A DNA stretch of 64,000 nucleotides from M3007 sp964646615 (lineage in GTDB: Bacteria > Bacteroidota > Bacteroidia > Chitinophagales > Saprospiraceae). Under the pieces are notes generated by a model. The model searched no databases. It worked only from the letters and a program-made list of their open reading frames with translations, and was not told the DNA's origin. How positions within the stretch are numbered: position 1 is the first letter of the stretch; each line of letters begins with the position of its first letter. The translations under genes were made by a program, and so were the position numbers. This document shows positions 52,238 to 61,485 of the stretch, piece by piece. The stretch lies in NCBI GenBank assembly GCA_964646615.1, contig CAZYEV010000069.1, positions 19,484-83,483 of the forward strand, written 5' to 3'.

Positions 52238-55200
52238 TTAGATGCGGACAAACCTTAGTGTCGCACGTCCGTAGCCGTTAGTGAGTTGCAAAATGTACAC
52301 ACCAGACGGTAGTTCGTTAATATCTATGGCCATTTCAGTGGGGACTTGTTCCAGGGACAGTGGACGTACCCACACGATACGCCCAACGGCATCGGTGAGT
52401 ATAAGAGAGTAATGCCCCGCTTCAAAACCTGCTAGCTGTATCCTCAGCCATTCTGATGCCGGGTTGGGGAAAAGGCGCCATTCTCCCTGGAGCATCAGGT
52501 CGCGACTGTGGCTGCTCTTGATGGTTACTTTGATTTCGTCTGTTGCTGAGCAGCCATTAACATCAGTTACCGTAACGGTGTATGTGCCCGAAACTTTTAC
52601 CCATACGGTGCGCATAGTAGCACCAGTGCTCCACAGATAGGAGTAGCCTGCTCCAGTAGGTGCTTCCAAAAGAATAGAGTCGAACACTGTTGTATCTGGC
52701 CCTAAGCTCACCACTGGTAAATCGAAGAACGTAATAGTTACGGAGTCGGTAGCAGTACAGCTAGCCGTGTTGGTAACCGTAATGGTGTATGTACCGCTTG
52801 TAGTAACGACAATAGTCGATGTGTTCTGGCCGCTACTCCAGGCATAAGCTGTAAAGCCTGCTCCGGCTTCCAGGGTTATTGTTTCACCGTGGCATGCCTT
52901 TTTATCTTCGCCCAGATTGATTACTGGTCCATCCAGTACCGTGATTTCAACGGTATCGCGCGCCACGCACCCCCCGCGAGTTTTGGCCTCTATTGTGTAA
53001 ACGCCCGCCTGATTGACCGTGATAATGGGTGATATACTGCCGTTTGACCACTGATAGGTCTCGAAACCATTGGGCGCTTCCAGTTCGGTAGCATCGCCCT
53101 CGCAGATGGCGCGATCGTCGCCCAGGTCAATGGGACACTGGAGTTGCAGTTCGATGACCGTTAGTGTACCGCTTACTTCATTGGATAACACGATGAGGTT
53201 TCGGCCATTCGGACTGTCAGTGTGCGGAATATACAGAATACCTTCTGGCCCGCGATCTCCGCCACCTGTGGGGCGACGCGTGTTGAGGTATTGAATAAAA
53301 AACGGGTTAGCCGGATCAGTGATGTCGTACAGCATTACGCCGCCGATGCGTTCCAGCGAAACAAAGGCGTAATAGCGCCCATCAATTTCGGCTACGGCAA
53401 TGCCCTCAGGTTCGGGGCCTTTATCGTCACTGCGGTTTTTAAAAGTAGGCGTATTGCCGTTACTACTATTGAAGAATGGCCCCCAGATGGGGTCCTCAGC
53501 AGTGACTCGCTCCATTTCATCGCCGCTATCCCAGACTAATTGGCCAGTGGCTACATTCCAGATAGAGAATGAGCGGGCGCCGATACTGTAGAGCGCGTCG
53601 TAGTCGCCGTCACCGTCAGTATCACCATTAGCGCGCGTAACCAGTAGGCGCCCTAGCAAGTTGTCGTTTTTCAGGATAGCGGCATCAGGGAATGCCACTG
53701 GATCGAGTGTGAGCGCATTGACGCGCGTCTCCTCGCTGTAGCCAGCGTAATCACGAGTATCACCCTCGTTGGCCGTGATGGCGTAAGTAACACCGCCGAT
53801 GGTAATGGTGGCCACGTCGTCAGGCAGATAAAAGCCCTTTACTGGCCAGTTAGCCATGAAAATACGCGGCGGTGTATTGGAGGCATCCAAAGCATTGCGC
53901 AACACCCTATGGTCTTTGGTGCCCATAGGCCGTATTTCGGTGATTTTCAGGTTTACAAGGTCTACAATAGCCAGGGCATTGGCCTCTTGTAGCGTAACGA
54001 TAGCCGTCGTGTTGTCCGGCGTTACAGAGACGGCCTCTGGCTCCAGATCCTGGCTAAGGCTTGCTCCTGGACCAAAGACACGCAACCCTTGCGCAACCAG
54101 GTCGCTCTGTTGAGCATCGAAATCCTCGAAAGTAAGCGTGGTTACGTTAGCCTGAGTCAGCTGAGCTACTCCCAGCGTTATGTCAATGATACTCACCGAG
54201 CCAAGCGGGTCTATCGCGTAATCGTTACTGGGCTCTCCTTCATTGGCTGTGAGCACTTTTGTGCCGTCAGGCGAAAAGACCACCATATCGGGTAGAGCGC
54301 CCACCGTAACCTCATTGATTAAATCACCATCGGTATTCAGGAATACTACCTTGCCGTTGTCCGTAGCAGGCGTCGCCTCCACAGCGCAGGCTATGATGCC
54401 GTCGCGCACGGCTACTGAGTTGATGCCACCACCAAAGGGCGTGATGTTCACGCTCTTAATGGGCGTCGCTGCCGCCGGATTAGAAAAGTCCAGAATATCT
54501 AAGGTGTTGCGGGTGATGTTGGTTACAAAGAGGCGCTTCGAGGCTTTGTCGTACGCTGAAATCTCCGCTGAGCCGCCATTAGGACTACCTGCAAAGCTCC
54601 CTATGTGTTTCATCTGAATAGGGCCTCCCGTTATTGGCGCTGGCCCTTTGATGTCGTTGTCGTTGATCATCACGATATGCTGAGCCACCAGACCTGCCAC
54701 GGCATTTTCAAAATCGCTTAAGGAAAGCACCAGACAACGGCCAGCATCCAGGAGGTTATCGTCGAGTATAGTGATTTGAAAATCCGTGGGGTTGTTACCG
54801 CCCTCCGAGAATGTGAAGACCGTCTCCGTATAATTATAGTCTACTCCGGCCACAGCAGTCGAGAATGGCGATACGCTCACTTTTACTTTGGACAGGTTAG
54901 TATTAAGGTTGGAAACTTTAAATGGAATACTAATCACCCCAGCATTTTCCTCTACATGCGTCGTTGCTCGCCCAAATTCAATAACAGCCGGCGGGAGGGT
55001 TTTCTCTATAACGATCTCGTCAAAACCGGCATAATCGCCATTGCCATTCTGCTTGGCCATCAGACGCAAGCGCACATACTGCGCACCGGTTGGAATGGGA
55101 TACTGCACCACTCGCCAGCCCTCTGTATTGCGGTTTAAGTCAACGTAGTCCGCCATATTCCAGGTGGTGTCATTGTCAAACGCAATAATGTAACCGATGC

Positions 55201-55555
55201 TGTCCGATGGCTCATAGCCAAAGGCATTCCAGGCAAAAGACACAGCCGAAGCGTTCAGCCCTGCTAGCGGTATTGGTTCAAAGGTGAGGGTGTGAAAGAA
55301 AGCACCGCCACCATTAGGACTCTCCAAATCGCGCATAAACCAGAAGCGGTCGCCCGCAAAAGGAGCCATGACCGATACCGCCGTCGTGTCGGTCCAGATG
55401 TCATCTTCCGCCGGCACATTGTAGCGCGCCGGAAAAACGGTGAAATTCCATGTGTCGTTGGCCGTGCCCTCAAAGCCGTTGCGGGGCAACTGGGCCAGCG
55501 CCAGCCCCTGCACCATCAGGTATACCAGTAAAACAGAAAGTAGGCGTGTTAGCAT
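52238..55555 (-). CDS. Large secreted choice-of-anchor I protein with Calx-beta, Ig-like repeats and T9SS sorting signal
   Basis: 1105 residues. Signal peptide (MLTRLLSVLLVYLMVQGLALA), an N-terminal jelly-roll-like domain (~25-190), a Calx-beta domain (~195-305, VEENAGVISIPFKVSNLNTN), the choice-of-anchor I propeller (~310-820, with DGTKVLTANEGEPSNDYAID and PEGIAVAEIDGRYYAFV), three Ig/PKD-like repeats built on YQWSNG / YAWSSG / YLWSTG (~830-1020), and a type A T9SS domain (LFPNPASEWLRIQL to the end). The propeller type occurs in alkaline phosphatase-like proteins; catalytic activity is unproven. Surface-anchored cargo. Confidence 0.88.
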   Translation of the reverse strand: MLTRLLSVLLVYLMVQGLALAQLPRNGFEGTANDTWNFTVFPARYNVPAEDDIWTDTTAVSVMAPFAGDRFWFMRDLESPNGGGAFFHTLTFEPIPLAGLNASAVSFAWNAFGYEPSDSIGYIIAFDNDTTWNMADYVDLNRNTEGWRVVQYPIPTGAQYVRLRLMAKQNGNGDYAGFDEIVIEKTLPPAVIEFGRATTHVEENAGVISIPFKVSNLNTNLSKVKVSVSPFSTAVAGVDYNYTETVFTFSEGGNNPTDFQITILDDNLLDAGRCLVLSLSDFENAVAGLVAQHIVMINDNDIKGPAPITGGPIQMKHIGSFAGSPNGGSAEISAYDKASKRLFVTNITRNTLDILDFSNPAAATPIKSVNITPFGGGINSVAVRDGIIACAVEATPATDNGKVVFLNTDGDLINEVTVGALPDMVVFSPDGTKVLTANEGEPSNDYAIDPLGSVSIIDITLGVAQLTQANVTTLTFEDFDAQQSDLVAQGLRVFGPGASLSQDLEPEAVSVTPDNTTAIVTLQEANALAIVDLVNLKITEIRPMGTKDHRVLRNALDASNTPPRIFMANWPVKGFYLPDDVATITIGGVTYAITANEGDTRDYAGYSEETRVNALTLDPVAFPDAAILKNDNLLGRLLVTRANGDTDGDGDYDALYSIGARSFSIWNVATGQLVWDSGDEMERVTAEDPIWGPFFNSSNGNTPTFKNRSDDKGPEPEGIAVAEIDGRYYAFVSLERIGGVMLYDITDPANPFFIQYLNTRRPTGGGDRGPEGILYIPHTDSPNGRNLIVLSNEVSGTLTVIELQLQCPIDLGDDRAICEGDATELEAPNGFETYQWSNGSISPIITVNQAGVYTIEAKTRGGCVARDTVEITVLDGPVINLGEDKKACHGETITLEAGAGFTAYAWSSGQNTSTIVVTTSGTYTITVTNTASCTATDSVTITFFDLPVVSLGPDTTVFDSILLEAPTGAGYSYLWSTGATMRTVWVKVSGTYTVTVTDVNGCSATDEIKVTIKSSHSRDLMLQGEWRLFPNPASEWLRIQLAGFEAGHYSLILTDAVGRIVWVRPLSLEQVPTEMAIDINELPSGVYILQLTNGYGRATLRFVRI

Positions 55556-55582
55556 AATCGGATCGCTTTTTTAGTGAAGCCG

Positions 55583-55590
55583 CAAACCTA
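55583..55590 (-). promoter_or_regulatory. -7 element of the choice-of-anchor I gene promoter
   Basis: Minus-strand TAGGTTTG, exact consensus, 27 bases before the ATG at 55555. No clear -33 TTG. Confidence 0.45.
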
Positions 55591-55764
55591 TTGGCACTAA
55601 CTCGCCCCAGAGGTAAATCCATTATGAAGAAAGAGCTAAGTTTATGCTAGCCCTAAAAATATCAGGGCCAAATGTATGTTCCATTGCGGAGTATCCAAAA
55701 ATGCTCGAAAATTGCTTGGTATATATCCGAAAACGTCACTAAAAGGCAGGCGTTTGAATAATCT

Positions 55765-56124
55765 CTAAAAATAGGACCTAAAACGCACAAATCGAAAACG
55801 CGACACTTTGACGCCCCCTTCCTCTTCCACCACATCGCGCACCGTCGTGCTGGCCACACACATCACGCCTGCCGCGCGCAACAGCGATACCAGCTGGTAG
55901 GTGAAGGTCATCTCGCCCATAACATGTACCGCCAGCGGACGAGGCAACAGGGCGCAAATGCGCTGGGCATAATCCGCAGCCAGGCGACATACCGCCTCCA
56001 CGTCAGCTTCCGGCGGCACGTTAGGAAAAGGCATGTCCTGCACCTCGCCGTATTGCTCGCGGCCCGCTCGCAGTTGTTCTTCCGACCAGGCAGTAGAGGG
56101 ATGGTTGGATAAATTCAACAGCAT
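55765..56124 (-). CDS. Small CRISPR-linked protein of unassigned family, last gene of locus 2
   Basis: 119 residues, six bases behind csx1. It opens with MLLNLSNHPSTAWSEEQL, has MPFPNVPPEADVEAV, and a central VHVMGEMTFTYQLVSLLRAA followed by GVMCVASTTVRDVVEEE. The alternating strand-helix pattern suggests a small Rossmann-like fold, as in CARF and ring-nuclease proteins. Known small accessory proteins of type III systems (for example Csx15, Csx16, Csx20) include candidates for degrading cyclic oligoadenylates; I cannot tell whether this is one. It probably modulates the CARF effectors upstream. Co-transcribed with csx1 by position. Confidence 0.6.
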   Translation of the reverse strand: MLLNLSNHPSTAWSEEQLRAGREQYGEVQDMPFPNVPPEADVEAVCRLAADYAQRICALLPRPLAVHVMGEMTFTYQLVSLLRAAGVMCVASTTVRDVVEEEGGVKVSRFRFVRFRSYF

Positions 56125-56130
56125 GAATAA

Positions 56131-57480
56131 TCACAGTTTAAAAGCAGCTTTGATGCTGGCGTACGTTCTCGATAACCCCTCTTTGAGTTCTTCAGGTGTC
56201 CTGGAGGAAGGCATATAGCCACTGTGGTTGATGTCGTTGCGGAGACCTCTCTTACCGGTTAACTGACGATACGCATGAGGGACTTCGGGATAATTCTGGA
56301 GCAAATACTCCGTCATCCTGTGGGCATCTGCTTCCTGTCCTGGCTTCCATTCTGACTTCTCAATACGATTGAGAGCCAGTTTAGCACATTCTCTAAGATG
56401 CTCGTCTTGTATACGCGCTATTCCGTACACGTGCTCGATGAGATAACTCTTGCACGCCTCCTCCAGAAGGGTGAGGCCTTGCTGAGTGAGCCTGTGCTCG
56501 ATGCACCACTCCACTGCGGCAAAGCTGTTGCGCGTTGTGCGATTACAGAAAGGTGATAATTTTTGCTCGATACGCTCGATAAGCGGGGCTAATGGCGCAC
56601 CGAGATCCGGCCTTTGCTGCAGATTTCGTACATCTGCTTTTATACCCTCAATATCATCTCGCTCTGAAAGGGCTTTTCCTCTACAGGTCAGAATCTGATC
56701 TGTAAAATCTTGCAGGGATTTGCCAATAACGCTCTCACCAACCTCATCCATGTGTTTCGCCAGAAGCGACGCATCGCCAGACTTGACAAAGGTATGAGCA
56801 GCAATAGTCCATTCCTGAAGATCGGCAAATACTCGTAGTTCCAATACAGGTGATAGAGGCGGTATCTTCTTCTCTTCTTCTATTATCGCTGGCAAAGCAT
56901 TCTGTGCTCGCAATGCTCGTAGTCGCTCCTCTTTCTCGTGTCGCCCAACCTCATAGTTACCGTAAAAAACATGGCTGACCCGAAGCGAATGCAGGGTGCG
57001 TGCATAATGCAGCAGCAACATGCACAACATCGGCAAAGAGCGGAAGCCGTAGGTCAGGTCAAAAACGATATTGCCGCCCTCCGGCAGTGCCGACACCTGT
57101 TCATAAAGTATTTGAAAAATGCGAAGTATCTCCTCTTCTGTGTTGCCATTAGGAATGGTAATACAGCTGTAATCGCCTATCACACCGGCCTGTTTCAACC
57201 CTTCCAAACGCCGCTCTAAACCAGGCTCTTGTTCGCTGTAAACTGGCAAATTCTTCTCTCGGTCAAAACGCTCGATGCGGCGCGTAAAGTTATTTGCCTG
57301 AGCATCTTTTGTAGCAAATACAAGTACCCGGTCTATTCGCTCATTACTCTGGTTTAAATGCTGCAAAATAGCCTCTTGAACATACGGTGTTGGCCCGCTG
57401 GCAGCATCGCGTTGCCCCTCAAAATAATAGCGCGTTAACTCATAAGGTATGGCGCCGAGGAAGGTTAGGAGGGTGGGCAT
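56131..57480 (-). CDS. csx1: CARF-HEPN ribonuclease (Csx1/Csx2, TM1812-like), locus 2
   Basis: 449 residues. The N-terminal ~200 residues form a CARF domain (RVLVFATKDAQANNF, then NIVFDLTYGFRSLPML, the ligand-contact motif of TM1812-type proteins, near 140-156). The C-terminal half is helical and ends with a HEPN active site: R414-x4-H419 (LRNDINHSGY). Such proteins are RNases activated by cyclic oligoadenylates made by Cas10. Placed between cmr6 and the small terminal gene, with gaps of six bases on both sides. Confidence 0.88.
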   Translation of the reverse strand: MPTLLTFLGAIPYELTRYYFEGQRDAASGPTPYVQEAILQHLNQSNERIDRVLVFATKDAQANNFTRRIERFDREKNLPVYSEQEPGLERRLEGLKQAGVIGDYSCITIPNGNTEEEILRIFQILYEQVSALPEGGNIVFDLTYGFRSLPMLCMLLLHYARTLHSLRVSHVFYGNYEVGRHEKEERLRALRAQNALPAIIEEEKKIPPLSPVLELRVFADLQEWTIAAHTFVKSGDASLLAKHMDEVGESVIGKSLQDFTDQILTCRGKALSERDDIEGIKADVRNLQQRPDLGAPLAPLIERIEQKLSPFCNRTTRNSFAAVEWCIEHRLTQQGLTLLEEACKSYLIEHVYGIARIQDEHLRECAKLALNRIEKSEWKPGQEADAHRMTEYLLQNYPEVPHAYRQLTGKRGLRNDINHSGYMPSSRTPEELKEGLSRTYASIKAAFKL

Positions 57481-57486
57481 GATGCT

Positions 57487-58662
57487 TCATATGGGTTTCA
57501 TGTAGCCATAGCCTACGGATGTTTTAGCTCCAATGCCGTGTTCCGTTAAGGCATATTTCAGGCAATCAAAAATGGTCATTCCATTTCTAAGCGTTTGGTT
57601 TAACGTGTCTTTCTCTCTACTTCCCACAATGAACTGAAAAGGCGTCTCTTCAACAGTGAGAAAAAAAACAGGTATAGGTTGATGATAATCCGCGGGAGGA
57701 GTCTTACCCGTTTTGTCGGAGTAATAGGGTGCATAGTGCGGATTCATAACATCCGTCCTCAGGCTCGGTGACTCAATGGGATAGGCATCAAAGAACACAA
57801 GTGCGCCTCTTCTCGCTTCTTTGTAGTACGAAGGAAATCTTTGTTTACCTTGTTTAGTATCAATAACAAGTTCTGCCGGACATCCGAACCAGTCACAGAA
57901 ACGAGGATCAGCTAAGGCTTCTTCTTCTTTTCCATAATAAGTTGTTTCGATGATCCAGCTGCGTATTACGCCCTTCAGTGAGGTGGCAGGAATATAGGGT
58001 ATGCCGTATATGTGATGTAAAGTCATAGAGGTCTCGTAAACCGACTCATGTCCTAACCCTTGAACCAAACGCCATTGGGTGCGAAATACGGCCTCTCGGA
58101 TGTAATTATCTCCGAGAATGGCTTTAGCATTTTTTAACTCTCTTTGTGCGATTTGTTTAAAATCTATTTTGTCGAAGTTTGCTCTTATCTCAAAGTTTTC
58201 ACCCTTTCGTTCGCGTTTGAAAAACATGAATTTATTTTTTTCAGAAGATTGGCTTTCGACATGTCGAGCAGCCTTTTGCCATTTTAAGGCAAAATTATCA
58301 GGATCTATCCGCCTTAATGCCTCTTTAGTGTCTGCAGGTAAAAGAGTCAAGACCGGATCGTAACTGTCTTGTATAGAGTTGCCACCCATATTCACACTGC
58401 CTGAACTTGATGAGCCTTGCGGCATGGCTGGCGTAGGAGATTTTTCATGTAACACACCATCGTGGGTCTTTACTTTAATTAAAGTGCCCTTTTCACGTAG
58501 GAACTCGCAAGAAGTGTTATTATATTTATTAATATCCTCTTCTTTAGGGGCCCAGAATGTAACATCTATTCGGGCCGGTTTTCCATCAGACCTGACAAAA
58601 CTTATCCACGCAATCAATTTGCCGGACTTAGTTTTTTCAATATATAGTGTGCCTTTTTCCAT
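57487..58662 (-). CDS. cmr6: Cmr6 with N-terminal extension, locus 2
   Basis: 391 residues. The Cmr6 core begins near residue 150: GHESVYETSMTLHHIYGIPY, then IPATSLKGVIRSW, RGALVFFDAYPI, DVMNPHYAPYY and C-terminal GIGAKTSVGYG (RAMP Gly-rich loop). The first ~125 residues are an extra beta-rich part (YIEKTKSGKLIAWISFVRSD) and a Ser/Gly-rich linker (QGSSSSGSVNMGG). Cmr6 caps the Cmr4 filament. 12 bases after cmr5. Confidence 0.9.
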   Translation of the reverse strand: MEKGTLYIEKTKSGKLIAWISFVRSDGKPARIDVTFWAPKEEDINKYNNTSCEFLREKGTLIKVKTHDGVLHEKSPTPAMPQGSSSSGSVNMGGNSIQDSYDPVLTLLPADTKEALRRIDPDNFALKWQKAARHVESQSSEKNKFMFFKRERKGENFEIRANFDKIDFKQIAQRELKNAKAILGDNYIREAVFRTQWRLVQGLGHESVYETSMTLHHIYGIPYIPATSLKGVIRSWIIETTYYGKEEEALADPRFCDWFGCPAELVIDTKQGKQRFPSYYKEARRGALVFFDAYPIESPSLRTDVMNPHYAPYYSDKTGKTPPADYHQPIPVFFLTVEETPFQFIVGSREKDTLNQTLRNGMTIFDCLKYALTEHGIGAKTSVGYGYMKPI

Positions 58663-58674
58663 ATCTTATCGTTT

Positions 58675-59085
58675 TTATTCCTCGCTCTCACCTTCTATCA
58701 GAGCATCAGCAAAACGCTTCATCCAATTGAGAAGTGCCAGTACTTCTATGGTCATGGAGCGGTATGATGCACTGGAGGTTTTGGTAAGATACTGAGCTAA
58801 TTGATTATTTTGAATCTTTTCTCCTTTGCTCGTAAGCCACTTTTCCAGTTGATTGTAAATAAGTCCCCATGGCTCGTTTGTCTGAGCTATCCCGTTTTTG
58901 GAGCCTTTTGCGAAAGCAAAAGCTACGGCGGCCCCTAAGCCATTTGTTTTAATCAACATGGGCATCTTCTTTACATAAGACTTATACTCCTTATTTTTAG
59001 ATAATTTAGAGCCTTCGACAGCATATTGATAGGCCTGAGCCGCACGCCCTTGTTCCAATCCTGTACGATTTGTTTCTTGAGTCAT
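58675..59085 (-). CDS. cmr5: Cmr5 small subunit (Cas11), locus 2
   Basis: 136 residues, all helical, with the Cmr5 opening GLEQGRAAQAYQYAVEGSKL and KKMPMLIKTNGLGAAVAFAFAKG, matching the family's conserved N-terminal half. ATG overlaps the cmr4 stop by four bases. Together with cmr4 and cas10 it defines type III-B. Confidence 0.9.
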   Translation of the reverse strand: MTQETNRTGLEQGRAAQAYQYAVEGSKLSKNKEYKSYVKKMPMLIKTNGLGAAVAFAFAKGSKNGIAQTNEPWGLIYNQLEKWLTSKGEKIQNNQLAQYLTKTSSASYRSMTIEVLALLNWMKRFADALIEGESEE

Positions 59086-60026
59086 AGATCTATGATTTTA
59101 GTGGTTACAATACCTTTTCCTAACGTAGCATTAGCCCCTATTTGGATGACCGATGGCAGATTTTTGTTGAAAAAGTTGGAAACTTCTTCTTCTGATAGAC
59201 GATTTTCTTTTTTGAATTCAGGGGCCGTCAGCACTAAAGAGTATAAAATGCTTTCAGAAGGCAAATACTCTTCATTAAATAAAGCACCTTGGGCCACTGT
59301 ACCTGTGGCATTGTCTATTTTCGTACGAGTAGTTACTTCGGTACTGAGATTAACAAAGTCTTTAAAATCATTATCAGGCAATACCACAATATCTTTCTTT
59401 ATCTTTTCTGACCAATAGGAGCCATCATCGTTAAATAATTTCTTGGCAAGCCAATCTGGGAAATTAACTCCGTTGATCCCGACTAACCCATTGAGTTCAT
59501 TCGAGACTCTAAATGTATATTCCTCAAGTATGACAGAGTCGCCTTCTCGTACATTACTTTGGCTTGAGAAAAGATATGTTTCCTCTTTTAAGTGATTGCC
59601 ATCGAGCTCTACTATTTTGAAATCTGGATTTACCAGCTGCATGTCGCTCTGAAATTGTTTCAGTACTCGCTTGCAGGTGATCCATGCAAAAACCCCCTTC
59701 ATACTTTTGACGGGAAAAAGCAACAGGCGAGCATCTGTAAAGCCAATGGCACCAGCGAATTGAGTTTCATCTTTAAAGTGGGCCTTCACCGTCTCAGATG
59801 CAGCAGCATCATCGTAACCGAAGACGCGATGAGTCGTAACTTCATCTGCTCCGCTCCGCTCAAAAGCCTCGCGAAGACTGCCTTTCAGACTACTCGCCTC
59901 GAATTTTGGAAATCCTGTGTGCCGCTCCCGCTGAATAGGAAGGTCTACGACGCCCAATTCACTACCGCTACCTACGTGGGTGGGCGTATTGCAGATGAGA
60001 AATAAGGGATGTGCTTTTCTGTACAT
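59082..60026 (-). CDS. cmr4: Cmr4 backbone RAMP (Cas7), locus 2
   Basis: 314 residues. Clear Cmr4 start: PTHVGSGSELGVVDLPIQRE then TGFPKFEASSLKGSLREAFE; the catalytic Asp region follows the GVVD segment (D27). VTTRTKIDNATGTVAQGALF and C-terminal IGANATLGKGIV are conserved. Cmr4 cuts target RNA at 6-nt intervals. Divergent from the locus-1 Cmr4. Confidence 0.92.
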   Translation of the reverse strand: MYRKAHPLFLICNTPTHVGSGSELGVVDLPIQRERHTGFPKFEASSLKGSLREAFERSGADEVTTHRVFGYDDAAASETVKAHFKDETQFAGAIGFTDARLLLFPVKSMKGVFAWITCKRVLKQFQSDMQLVNPDFKIVELDGNHLKEETYLFSSQSNVREGDSVILEEYTFRVSNELNGLVGINGVNFPDWLAKKLFNDDGSYWSEKIKKDIVVLPDNDFKDFVNLSTEVTTRTKIDNATGTVAQGALFNEEYLPSESILYSLVLTAPEFKKENRLSEEEVSNFFNKNLPSVIQIGANATLGKGIVTTKIIDL

Positions 60027-60057
60027 AAATAGATTTTTCTTATTACGTGAATGCCTG

Positions 60058-61485
60058 TTAAATATCGTATCTTTTCAACTCTATTTTTCTTTCAAAAAAT
60101 GCTTTATTATCAATTTTTTGGGCATCGAAGTTGACGGGAATATCAAAATACCACAATTCAAAATCAATTTTATTGGATTTTAAAAATTCGTGAATTTTAA
60201 TTATTTGCTGTCCACTTTTTAATTGTTCAAAGTCAAACTTATACAGAACAAGCCGGAACTTACTAATGTGTTCATTTAAAGCATATTTATTAAACTCTAT
60301 CTTCTGCTGTATTTGCTTATAGGCTTTATTAAGACTTATGCGTGAAAAAGGCTTAACCTCATACCAAATTTTTTTTCCGTCTACTTCGCTAATTAAGTCA
60401 AACTCGATTCTTATTTCTTTAGTGTTGTCCTTATTATATTTTGGAACATTTGAAAATTTATTTTTGTCTGTAAGATCCCACCAATACTCCACTCCTCGAG
60501 TGGTTTTTTCATTGAATTGTTCTATTACAGCCTCATAGACTTTATATTCTGCAAAGTATCCAAAGGAAGTTTTCCCTTCCCAGAGTCTGATATTTGTAAA
60601 TTTTTCAATTAAACTCCCAAGTATAGTCAGACCTCTTGAGTCGCTTTTGACTATTTTATATTTTCTCAAGGTGTCCAAAATTATGTTATCCTCCGGTAAG
60701 CGTTCTCTTAAGTCTTTATCCTCTATGTAGTCAGCCAATAGTTCTAGAAGTCCCCAGTCGTAATGAAAAGGAACATAATCTAAAGTTATGAGTGCATCAT
60801 CTTGATGAACATTGCCTTCATAAATATATTTTAATGGTATTCGCTCAATCTGGGCATATAGAGTCATTATTGGAATAATTGCTTTATATCCACCAGTGAT
60901 ATTAAAAACGATGTTTTCGTGGCTGCTCTTTAATATACGACTTAGTAAATCAAAAAGGTTAAAGAATCCCTTGTCATAATCTTTGTAAGCGCTCACTCGT
61001 AAATCCTTGACTATGTAATCATTTGACTTTTGAGAGTCAAATTCGCTACCCTGGCGTTGAAATAATACTTTTTGGATGTTGCTCTGAGGAAACCGCTCAA
61101 ACCATCCAACAATGAGTTCTGCTGCGAGCACGGACTGCAAAGTATCTGTAGCTATAAGGTGTACTTCGCAGGGCGCCTCCTCTTGGGCGGCAATTTTTAG
61201 AATGCTCGCTATTTCAGCAGAAGCATTTGTGTTGGGTTTATCTTCGGGATAAGCATACCAGAGGTCTTGAATAACCTCTTTTAATCTTTTAATATGTGGT
61301 TGGAACTCCTCTCCATAAATACCTGAGGCAGGTACATCACTTCCATCTTTTTGGAGTCTGGTAACCTCCAATGCCTTATCAATAGAGACATAATCTCTCC
61401 CAAGAGTATCTGTCACTCTTTTGTCTTGATAATTCGTGAAGATAGAGGTGCCTACTGTAGTAATAATTTTCATGTTATCGCTCAT
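60058..61485 (-). CDS. CARF plus PD-(D/E)XK nuclease (Card1/Can2-like), locus 2
   Basis: 475 residues from ATG 61485, which overlaps the cmr3 stop (ATGA); a TTG three codons earlier is less likely. The N-terminal ~250 residues are a CARF domain (MKIITTVGTSIFTNY; NIVFNITGGYKAIIPIMTLY). A wHTH-like stretch (~270-310) leads to a nuclease domain with FGYFAEYKVYEAVIEQ, D363 (EIRIEFDLI) and E376-x-K378 (WYEVKPFSR): the PD-(D/E)XK core. This architecture is that of cA4-activated nucleases Can1/Can2/Card1, which nick DNA and/or cut RNA. Inserted between cmr3 and cmr4. Confidence 0.85.
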   Translation of the reverse strand: MSDNMKIITTVGTSIFTNYQDKRVTDTLGRDYVSIDKALEVTRLQKDGSDVPASGIYGEEFQPHIKRLKEVIQDLWYAYPEDKPNTNASAEIASILKIAAQEEAPCEVHLIATDTLQSVLAAELIVGWFERFPQSNIQKVLFQRQGSEFDSQKSNDYIVKDLRVSAYKDYDKGFFNLFDLLSRILKSSHENIVFNITGGYKAIIPIMTLYAQIERIPLKYIYEGNVHQDDALITLDYVPFHYDWGLLELLADYIEDKDLRERLPEDNIILDTLRKYKIVKSDSRGLTILGSLIEKFTNIRLWEGKTSFGYFAEYKVYEAVIEQFNEKTTRGVEYWWDLTDKNKFSNVPKYNKDNTKEIRIEFDLISEVDGKKIWYEVKPFSRISLNKAYKQIQQKIEFNKYALNEHISKFRLVLYKFDFEQLKSGQQIIKIHEFLKSNKIDFELWYFDIPVNFDAQKIDNKAFFERKIELKRYDI

